14,909 bases of DNA from Bathymodiolus brooksi thiotrophic gill symbiont (GTDB taxonomy: Bacteria; Pseudomonadota; Gammaproteobacteria; PS1; Pseudothioglobaceae). Each line of letters starts with the position of its first letter. The stretch's first letter is position 1. The notes beneath the pieces were generated by a model. That model saw only the letters and a program-made list of their open reading frames with translations. It was not told the DNA's origin and ran no database searches. Shown piece after piece: positions 1-8,000 of this stretch. Location of the stretch: positions 1 through 14,909 of the forward strand of contig NZ_CAHJWD020000427.1 of NCBI RefSeq assembly GCF_903642095.1, written 5' to 3'. The position numbers and the translations under genes are program-made.

Positions 1-302
1 ATACGCATCGATCACAAAATGTTTGACATATTCACCTCGAGAAAAAAAAAAAATCTTTTAAAGGGATATTGTCTACCAGCTGCGTAATTTTTTCATACCC
101 AAAATTATTGTCGATTTCCGTACTGACCTTCATAAAATGAAGATTAAACACCGAATTATTGATGAATACGCTCCGAAACGTTGTTTTTTCGACTAAAAAA
201 GCTGACCATCGTTACCGGAAGCTAATTAATTATGCACTGATCTGGGCGAGGCCAACTCTATTTATTTATCTATTTTTATGCCAGTAGCCCGGATGCTGCA
301 GC
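1..302. other. Upstream sequence with no recognisable gene
   Basis: AT-rich sequence with a TTTA-type simple stretch at about 259-278. No coding pattern, repeat family or convincing promoter was recognised. If exon 303-314 is real, the promoter and 5' UTR of the ballast-domain gene should lie here or further upstream. Confidence 0.4.
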
Positions 303-314
303 ATGGATATTCAG
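303..314 (+). CDS. Candidate first coding exon of the ballast-domain gene (4 codons)
   Basis: ATGGATATTCAG is followed directly by the consensus donor GTAAGT at 315-320. It encodes MDIQ and ends in phase 0, which is what the next exon (acceptor TTTCTTTATAG, exon from 1326) needs. TAG at 285-287 is in frame upstream, so this ATG opens its frame. The other nearby ATG at 293 reaches the same donor in the wrong phase. No promoter or 5' UTR limit could be fixed. A transcript read is needed to be sure; another upstream exon outside the window is possible. Confidence 0.45.
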
Positions 315-3300
315 GTAAGTTTCTATAAAAGTTGAGGAAAAAAGCTATTTGCGAACCGATATTGTATCTAAAAGACGTAGAGATAAATAATTTCTGTATC
401 AGGAATAGATCTGAAACATTTGAAAGAATGAAAACTACATGCCTTAACAGATTCAGTCGATATTTCCACGATAACTATTGAAAACATGCCAGGAGGCACC
501 CCATGGGGGCAAATTGTTGAAGCAGCTACTAGAGTTATTTTCGATCGGACTTTTTTGCCGGCCTTAAAAATAACTAAATTAGTCTTTTTCCTCATATAAG
601 TTATGAAGTTGTTCCCCGAGATGTTGATACACATGTTAAATTAATTTATTTTAGCAAGTTTTACCGACAATATGAAAACAGAGACATAGAACACAGTGAA
701 ATACATGTCTGATGAAAACGAATGACGTAGCCAGTGTTGTTTTATTTGTTGATTGACTGGAACGTTTTAGAGAAATTTGGGCTGGATTAGAAACGAAAGA
801 GACCTTCTAATTCCACAAGACAGTTGCTGGAAAATATTAATGGCAAATTATATGGTACTGACTATTGACTTTGAAGGGGGCTATGGTTTTTTTCAGACGC
901 GACAAAAATCATATTCTTTTACATTTGTATTTGCCGGAATGATTTTTTTTTTCTTCAAAATTTTGTATATGATTATACTGTGTCTGTGAAAATGGCAAGT
1001 ATATGATTTTATTGTGAAAATGGCAAGTCGGAATATTTTTTTTCTCTCCTGTCCTGTTGCAAGACCAAAATGGTTCTCCCATAAACAAAAAAAAAAACAA
1101 AAAAAACGAAATAAAACTGGTCATCAGAAAATCTTTCCTTCCAAAATCTAAAATAAGACTTTCTTTATTTCTCTAAACTGAATTAGTGCAAACTATTTCA
1201 CTTATATAAATGAATTATTTAAAAACAAAATAGAGCTCATTTTTCTAGATGAATGTAAAATAAATTCTGAAAGTCCACAATTGTGTATATCTACATGTAA
1301 TCAAAATTACATTTTTTCTTTATAGTATTCTGAAAGTTCTGTTTCAAAACACGATGGCAGTACATGTAGTGACAGTGATACACAGGCCCCAAGGGGTAGA
1401 GGAAGAGGCAGGGGGAAAAAGAGAACCAGGGGGAGTACAAGGAGACCATCAAGAAGAGGGGCAAGAGGAGGAAGAGGTTCCAGGGGAGGAAGACAGACTT
1501 GGGCACCAAATAGGGCCGATATTGCTCTTCAGACGAGGCAAAGAAGAGATCAAGAACGTCAGGTATCAGATTGCTAAAAAAAATATAAAATAATACTTTC
1601 ATAAGGCGAGGATGGTATCAGGAAACCACGCTTGTCAGTTGGATGGGACGATAAAAATCATAATTTTTTTCTGGCGCATATGATTATACTATATCAACAC
1701 GACGGGTGCCACTAGTGGAGCAGGAACTGCTTACCCTTCCGGAGAACCTGAGTTCACCCCCGGTTTTTAGTGGGGTTCGAGATACTCGATCTTTAGTTTT
1801 ATATATATGTTTTGTCGATTGTTGTTTGTCCTTTTGGGCATTGTATTGTCTGCTCTACTTCGATATACGGTTTCTGATTGCCCCTTTGGTATCTTCAAAC
1901 TCTTCTTACCCCTAGCATGTTAAAGACCCCTTTATAGGGTTCGATAAGAGTAGGCTCAGTAGGGCCGCTATGAAGGTGGTACTCACACCCGCCACCTGGA
2001 GAGGGGGTTTCATCCAAGCCTTGGCTTATCCCCCAATGCACTATAAATAAATGAGCTTAAACTAAACACTGCATTGAAAACCTCATTGATTTTAATCAAA
2101 ATTAAGTTTTTAATTTGTTTTTTATGTAATGCATTTTTTTTTGTACTTGAACTGTAAAGCACTCCCATTGATTTCATATTAATCATTAAAATGATTTATT
2201 TATTTATTTAAGGAGAGAATATCAAGACTAACCGAAGACCAGCTCAGGACCATTGTGAACGAGATGGTAGTTAGGCATCCTGGGTACGTCTTTGACATCC
2301 TTGATAGTCAGAATACGACACCAAGTGGAGGACATCATCCACCAGAAGGCAGTACATCACCAGAGTGGTGTACCTGCTCCTACTGCAGGGATATGCCATC
2401 AGAAGCTGAGAGGCATTGCTGTGGCAGGAACCCAGAAAATTGCTACTCTCAAATAGCAGTATGTATAAATTTCTATATTTTTTTTTTACAATAAATGATT
2501 TTCCAAGTTTCATGTGCATTTAAAACCTGAAAGGGATGTATTTAGGACCATCTCAGATGGATGTTTGATATATGCAAGTATGAGCAGCAAAAGTGTATGC
2601 CAGTGTAAGTTCATTATTTACTAATTTTTTTAACAAGGTGTGCCTCTCAGCAAAGATCTTCCAGGAAGCACTATAAAAATCTCAATTTTTTAAGGCAACC
2701 AAACCTTCATACTTTTAATTGTCAATTTCAGTGGATCCCAATACCTACATGTATGAAATAAAACTTGCAAATGTATTATGGGATCGACCATTTAACTTGC
2801 AGGTGGGAGGGCAAGTTTTTTATCCAAAAAATATTTTTATTCTGAATCTTGGGAAGAAAAAAAAAATTTGGCTGTTCAGGAGAAAAGAAAATATTCCGAC
2901 TTGCAATTTTCACAGTATAATATGCATCAGAAAAAAAAAGAATATGATTTTTGTCGTGTATGAATAAAAAAACATTACCCCCCTTCAATTTAAATGGTCG
3001 GTCCTGAATGGTTTATTACCATGTCTTTACTCTATTTTTATTAAATCTCTTGTCTTTATTGTAGGACTTTGATCTGATTGTCCTTGATGAGGCAGTGTTG
3101 GGGGTTGCCAGAATGTTTCGAGAGGAACTTTTAGTAATGCCCCATGACCAGGATTACAACAGATCCAATAGGTATGCAGCCTACCGCCAGTATACCATTT
3201 GGGCACATGGCCGACTTGGAGCTGGGGTTAGACGTGTGATCCCAAGCTGTTGTACTTGGAGAATTAGGGACAAGTATCCTGATCCATATGGACAATACAA

Positions 3301-3328
3301 GGGTTTCATTCCTGGACGATTTGATTAA
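303..3328 (+). CDS. Stand-alone P2X7 ballast-domain (P2X7 C-terminal-like) protein, spliced
   Basis: Exons 303-314 (tentative), 1326-1562, 2213-2458 and 3065-3328 join in phase 0 at every junction and give about 252 residues ending in TAA at 3326-3328. Residues 5-24 are Ser/Asp-rich. Residues 25-61 are Arg/Gly-rich ([12 protein letters not shown] onward), as in RNA- or nucleic-acid-binding tails. Residues about 84-115 include [20 protein letters not shown]. From residue 135 the ballast signature follows: WC-x-C-x2-C (135-141), CC-x6-C (152-160), AYRQYTIW (about 204-211), [10 protein letters not shown] (224-233) and GQYKGF near the end. Human P2X7 has the same WCxCxxC, CCx6C, LPSCCxWRIR and GQYxGF pattern, where cysteines bind zinc. 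No transmembrane segment or channel ectodomain is present, so this is not a P2X receptor; automatic annotation would probably call it 'P2X purinoceptor 7-like'. The role is unknown. The domain call is firm; the first exon is weaker. Confidence 0.9.
865..1065 (+). repeat. Dispersed repeat in intron 1, inverted relative to a copy in intron 3
   Basis: Shared words include TTGAAGGGGG, CGACAAAAATCATATTCTTT, TATGATTATACTGTG and GGCAAGTCGGAATATTTT, the last partly duplicated inside this copy. The reverse complement of 2840-2995 carries the same words in the same order. A short piece (GCATATGATTATACTATATC) also lies near 1676-1695. Short open frames here are products of the repeat. The remainder of intron 1 (315-1325) is A/T-rich with homopolymer runs and shows no gene. 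Confidence 0.75.
1696..1916 (+). repeat. LINE 3'-tail fragment (copy 1) in intron 2 of the ballast gene
   Basis: Contains GGGTGCCACTAGTGGAGCAG, CTTCCGGAG, GAGTTCACCCCC, TTTTTAGTGGGGTTCG and TTGCCCCTTTGGTATCTTC. It matches 7529-7735 closely and 5727-5918 loosely. In the 7154-7740 copy the same tail follows a reverse-transcriptase C-terminus, so this is the non-coding 3' end of a 5'-truncated LINE. The next stretch (1917-2060; GGTTCGATAAGAG, CCGCCACCTGGAG) may be more of the same insertion or a second repeat, but it has no partner in the window. Confidence 0.7.
2838..2998 (-). repeat. Inverted copy of the intron 1 dispersed repeat, in intron 3
   Basis: On the minus strand it reads TTGAAGGGGGGTAATG, ACGACAAAAATCATATTC, ATTATACTGTGAAAATTGCA and AAGTCGGAATATTTTCTTTT, colinear with 865-1065. 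The rest of intron 3 (2459-3064) shows no coding pattern. Confidence 0.75.
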
Positions 3329-3329
3329 A
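3324..3329 (+). promoter_or_regulatory. Possible poly(A) signal ATTAAA overlapping the stop codon
   Basis: GATTAAAAC at the end of the ballast gene contains ATTAAA, the commonest variant poly(A) hexamer, overlapping the TAA stop. A T/G-rich stretch (ATATTTTGTATTTT) follows about 15 bases on. No AATAAA is seen in the next 150 bases. Function is inferred. Confidence 0.3.
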
Positions 3330-3452
3330 ACTTGTTCATGAAATATTTTGTATTTTATCCCATATACCCCAATGAGTTGTTAATTTCACAAGTTGGTCAG
3401 CTGGAATTGTAAATTTAATTTGAAAGTTTTGCCATCTTATTATTATTATTAG

Positions 3453-3900
3453 TTCACCTGACCCGAAGGGTCACGAGAGCTATTGCTACCACTGGGCGTC
3501 TGTCGTTAGCTTTTTGCATTTAAATCAACTCTAAAACCACTAGGCCAATTTGAACCAAACTTTGGTGGAATGGTCCTTGAGTGCTCCCCTTTCAGAATTG
3601 TGTCCGACAATCCCCCCGCCAACCAACATGGCTGCCATTACTAAAAATATAAAATTTTGCAAAAAATCACTTAAAAATTATCTTCTTTGAAACTGCTGGG
3701 CCAATTGGGCCCAAACTATGGTGGAATGGTCTTCAGATGGTCCTCTTTGATAATTGTGTCAAGACAGACCTGCCCTCCATTCAAGATGGCTATTGTTACT
3801 AAAACTAGAAATTTGTTCAATTGTCCATTGCTGCTTTATTATAAATCTAAATGAGCTCAAATTTTTACTGCAGCTACATGGAAATTAGGTAGTTTAACAT
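3453..3900 (-). repeat. AGGTGAGCT-ended dispersed repeat with two internal units
   Basis: The plus strand starts AGTTCACCTGACCCGAAGGG, then CACGAGAGCTATTGCTACCA and CTGGGCGTCTGTCGTTAG. The family end, seen in the other orientation at 6840 and 8930, is GGCCCTTTGGG(C)CAGGTGAGCT. Inside are two related blocks of about 140 bp, beginning CCAATTTGAACCAAACTTTG near 3544 and CCAATTGGGCCCAAACTATG near 3701. Both contain GGTGGAATGGTC and a CAA-ATGGCT segment. The right limit is unclear. It follows a (TTA)n microsatellite at 3437-3452. Confidence 0.7.
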
Positions 3901-4683
3901 ATTTTAGCGGGCTAGCTGGTGAAATATATCCCGCCGAGGATGCCAAAAATTATGTAGCGGCTAGCTGGTGAAATAAATAAACCACAAGTTATATTCTATC
4001 CCTTGATAGAATCCTCAAATATACCAAGATATAACTGATATAAAAATATTGACAAAGTGATTCTATGTGTCGCTTTACATGTATTGGTAAAGCAATACTA
4101 TGTCTCGTGTACAGTACTAACTTTTAGTACCGGGTCATCTAAACTTCACTAATGTGAACGAAAAATATAAGGGAAAACATGGCAAAATTCATGGAATACT
4201 ATATGATTTAATATATCATTTATTTTCTCAACTTATTCTCAATGTCACAGATAAAATCAAAACAATTGAATATATTTGGATCCTGAGCTCTTACAGGATA
4301 TGTGGATAAAATGCATTAATATATACAACAATCAAAATTACTTTGTCTCCAGATACATTGATTGATTAACTAATTACAGTAGTAATTACTAATTTACGCT
4401 ACCGGGTATTTATCTACTTATGAAAATAGTTGTTATTGAACAAAGTTCTTTCAAATTGTAATCTGAACAGAATTTAACCAAACTTGGCAGAGATGTTTCT
4501 TGTGAGGTCCTAAAAAGTTGTCCTGGTTTGTACTAACTAGATCAACACACTGAGCGCCATCATTATTGCGCATTGGACAATTTGGAAAACCATTATCCTG
4601 ACTTGGGTATTTTTCCTCTCTAAATGTGCAGACCTTCTGTTAGACCAGCAAAGACTAGTATTACTGTGAGCACAGCTCACTAA
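3901..4683. other. Intergenic sequence between the convergent genes, no gene seen
   Basis: AT-rich. It holds a near-direct repeat of GGCTAGCTGGTGAAATA at about 3910 and 3957, about 50 bases apart, and a small hairpin TTCTATC-CCTT-GATAGAA near 3994-4011. No open frame with coding character was found on either strand. Confidence 0.4.
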
Positions 4684-5073
4684 GATATACCCCCCACATC
4701 TGTCCAACCTATTTCCATAACCAAAACATTACTGATTGTTCCAACCAAAAATGAAAGGGATCCTCCTCTCTTCACTGGTAAGCTGCTGATACAATTTCAA
4801 AACATTCTGAGAAACACTACTCAAGTTATCATACGACATAGGGTAAAAATTATATTTTCCATCATAACAAGTCCAATAACTCTGGAACAGCAAAAGTGCA
4901 AATCGTCAAAAATAAAAAGGATCCTCCTCTCTTCACCTGTAAACAGCTGATAAAATTTTAAAAGATTCTAAGAAACACAACTCAAGTTATTGTACGAAAT
5001 AGGATTTGTCTAGAGACGGACGGACATGGTGAAACCAGTATACCCCCCTACAACTTTGTTGCAGGGGGTATAA
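4684..5073. mobile_element. Non-autonomous element with TATACCCCC ends and a duplicated ~165-bp core
   Basis: It begins GATATACCCCCCACATC and ends GCAGGGGGTATAAC, forming inverted ends. The core has two related units opening GGATCCTCCTCTCTTCAC near 4759 and 4919, each followed by CTGATA, AAACACaACTCAAGTTAT and a TACGA-ATAGG segment. Near the right end, AGACGGACGGACATGGTGAA precedes a terminal hairpin (TATACCCCCC / GGGGGTATA, 5039-5071). A tandem core of about 160 bp between terminal blocks resembles the bivalve 'pearl'-type elements, which have been compared with non-autonomous Helitron-like elements. It lies 3' of both genes. Confidence 0.6.
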
Positions 5074-5090
5074 CAAAGTGACAATTAAAA

Positions 5091-5096
5091 TTTATT
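5091..5096 (-). promoter_or_regulatory. Poly(A) signal AATAAA abutting the stop codon of the DDE-like gene
   Basis: The minus strand reads CCA TAA AATAAATTTT: the canonical hexamer begins at the base directly after the TAA stop (5097-5099). This predicts a 3' UTR of only about 15-30 nt. The end of the TATACCCCC element lies about 18 bases further on. Confidence 0.5.
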
Positions 5097-8000
5097 TTAT
5101 GGGATAATATAGTCAATTGTTTTGTCTTGGTTTTCATATCTGGACTTATGAGATGCTACAATATCCCGAGTTGGAGGTGGTGGAATTGGTGCAAGATGGA
5201 CAGAGATTCTTCTGGGATCATCTACTTCCAACTGCACACGTTGATTCATTCCTTCATTATCCTGCAGTCTCATACAAATGATGGCCCTTAATAGTCTTGG
5301 AACATAAAAATATGACTTGTCAGTTTTAACAGGCTTCACAGACCATCTAGTTGTCTTTTTGTTGTAACTTCTCTGCCATCTGAAGTAGAAAAATACATAC
5401 AATGTAATTCACAAGAATAAAACAATAGAATTGAAATTATGATCTATGGAGACCTAACTTTCAATTCAAGATGAATATCTCGAATGTATAGTGAATGAGC
5501 AACTAAACATATCATTACAGGTCCACTTTATGAAGGATTTGTAGACAGATTTTAGGTTGTGGTCATCCCTCAAGAAGTTCTACGGCAGGCATCACGAGCT
5601 GGTGAACAGCTGATTTGGGTAACAGGGTGTCTGTTACCCAAATCAGAACTGGTCTTCATTTGTTGTTGATGTCTTTCCCTTCATCGGACATGACTTCTAA
5701 CGGAATTGACCATGGACAACGCAGTGGGTGTATTGCAATAGGCAGGAACTGTTGACTCTTCCGGAGCATCTGAGTTACCCCCATTTCATCGGAGATCTGT
5801 GTTGTTCATGTTTTTTTGTTGTTGATGTGATTTATATTTTTGTGTGTTTTGGTTGTATGTTCCCGGGATGTTCATGTTATCGGATTTATGACTTTTGATT
5901 GACCCTTCTATTTTTCCCATACATACCTTGAAGAACCATCTTTGTTAGTCATTAAAGGTCTCTCTACATGGCCATTGTGGTCCAGAGCTGCCAGTCTGTT
6001 CCTAACCCTGTACACTGGGGGACTATATGAATGTCTCTTGGAGGCATAGGCAAGGATCAGATTTTGGAAATTTTCCAACTCTGCTGTGCTCCTAAAAATA
6101 TAAAATCATTCATGATAGTGTGTTATAGACAAATTAACAACTTTCTTTATTTGTGAAAAGGATCAAAACTTGCTACATGCAGATGTATATCCCACATAAA
6201 TGCTACAAAAATCGCTATAATACGACCATATGTATATCATGTATAAGAAACGTGTCCATTGGACAAAGATGCCGCAGCCCCCTAACTTGAAAACCCCTCA
6301 TACCAGATATCCAAAATTAGAACTTCGTTTGCGGATTACTGATATAAACAACATTTCCAAATTTTAAATAAATCAGTCGAGACATTCAGGAGTTATTGCA
6401 TGGAAACCTATTTCAAGACGTACAGACGGACATACAGGGGTAACACTTCATGCCCCTGTCACTTATCAGTGGGGTCATGAAAGCCTGCAAAGTCAAATGG
6501 AAATAGACAAATTATTTGAGAGAAGTAGTGTTCACAACAGTTTGGGAGGAGTTGCACTTTACAAGGGAGATGGACAGTCTGATACGACATACAGACAGGG
6601 TGATCTCAATTGGTGTGGGATGAAGTAAAAATTAATAATAAAAAAATTTTAAGTTTTGTTATTTTTATGGAAATTATTTTTGTATATCTTACTCAAATGA
6701 TAGAAGTTTTAAAATGTGTTGATTTCTGTTTTGCAAAAAATTCACTTTCCCACAGACAAAATGTGAAAAAGTTAATGGACGGATAACGGATGCCAAGTGA
6801 TGGCAATACATCAAATGGCCCTTTGGGCGAGGTGAGCTAGCAATACATAGTTGACATAAGTACCTGCAGTTAAGATAATAGTGAACTCTGTTGACCAGGT
6901 ATTTGTCCATCACAACTGATCGTAAACTGTTGTGTGCAGAAGAACCTTTTTTTAAATATGTCGTATCTCTGTTTTCCTCCAAAGGTCCATGCTGGCAACC
7001 GCCAATGACAGAGGAATCCCCATATGGGTCTGCATAAGGCACAGGCCATTCATGTTCATCAACCACATGATGGAGGACGCCATACCAAATATCCTGTAAT
7101 TAGATTGTACTGACATTTAAAGATTGTGTTTTCCCATGATTTCAACAGAATAATTAATAATTTACGACAAAAGAGATGATTTCAATTTTCCCATTGTGAA
7201 CTTTCCATTTATATGTAGCGATATTCCAGCAGCACCTGCATATGGAGTATTTATCTCTCAGATGATACGATATTCTAGAGCTTGTGGTTCCTATCAGAAT
7301 TTCCTTGATAGAGGGTTGCTGCTAACAAGGAAGCTACTGAACCAAGGGTTCCTTTGGGTAAAGTTGAAGACATCTCTACGAAAATTTTACGGTTGCATGA
7401 CTTGGTTGACCGTTATGGAATATCTGTGTCACAAACGACCACGGATATGTTCCACTTGTCGTAAACACTTCCTGGTCCTTTCCTCATTCACGACTTATTA
7501 TCGGGTTCGTAACTAGATTAACACGGGTGCCACTAGTGGAACAGGCACTGCTTACACTTCCGGAGCACCCGAGTTCACCCCCTGTTTTTAGTGGGGTTCG
7601 GGTTACTGGATCTTTGGTTTTATATATATGTTTTGTCGATCGTTTTTTGTACTTTTTCTTTTGGCCATTGTATTGTCTGTTCTACTTCGATATACGGTTT
7701 CAGATTGCCCCTTTGGTATCTTCAAACTCTTTTTATTTAACTTGTTAATTCTCATTATCTTGTTTCCATTCCAGAAGAAATTTTAATACCACATTAACTA
7801 TTTCTAACTATAAGGCCTATCACTCTTGACACTTGAATTTTATTTATTACCATAAAGGAAACACTTTGGGCTTTGGTTTCCAAGTTGATTTTTACAGATG
7901 TAAGATATGAGCCAATGAACCCATTATAATACATATTTGCCAGTTCCTCCATGACAATTGTGATAACACCCATAGTTTTACTTACAAGAAATCTTTCTAC

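Larger units (their letters stand above)
5097..6091 (-). other. Exons 9-10 of the DDE-like gene: third acidic residue and C-terminus
   Basis: Exon 6091-5927 encodes STAELENFQNLILAYASKRH, then SPPVYRVRNRLAALDHNGHV. E478 is the best candidate for the third catalytic acid. Exon 5379-5097 (joined AG|A) encodes WQRSYNKKTTRWSVKPVKT, LRAIICMRLQD, DDPRRISVHLAPIPPPPTRD and a polar tail to the stop. The LE.(F/Y)(H/Q)N ... SYSPPVY ... LAALDHN order is typical of the family as I know it. Confidence 0.85.

Noticed and set aside
321..330. TCTATAAAAG as a TATA box
   Set aside because: It lies after the candidate first exon and its donor, with no suitable start downstream; such words are common in this AT-rich DNA.
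368..634. Minus-strand frame of 88 codons in intron 1
   Set aside because: No recognisable motif, splice partner or repeat support; probably chance.
1354..1593. Plus-strand frame [13 protein letters not shown]... over the Arg/Gly exon
   Set aside because: It is the wrong frame of the real exon. The phase-0 frame ([11 protein letters not shown] ... RDQERQ) joins the ballast exons and has clean splice sites on both sides.
1291..1602. Minus-strand frame opposite the Arg/Gly exon
   Set aside because: It is the antisense shadow of the purine-rich coding exon; a Phe/Leu/Ser-rich composition is expected from that.
1696..1790. LINE-tail repeats read as a tRNA-derived SINE (GGTGCCACTAGTGG as box A, GGGGTTCGAGATAC as box B)
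   Set aside because: The box spacing of about 70 bases is too long and the same sequence follows a reverse-transcriptase remnant at 7154-7740, so a LINE tail explains it better.
7196..7516. Treating the plus-strand frame as an intact gene
   Set aside because: The N-terminal half is a LINE reverse-transcriptase remnant and the C-terminal part (after KFYG) is out of frame; the true frame ends at 7462-7464.
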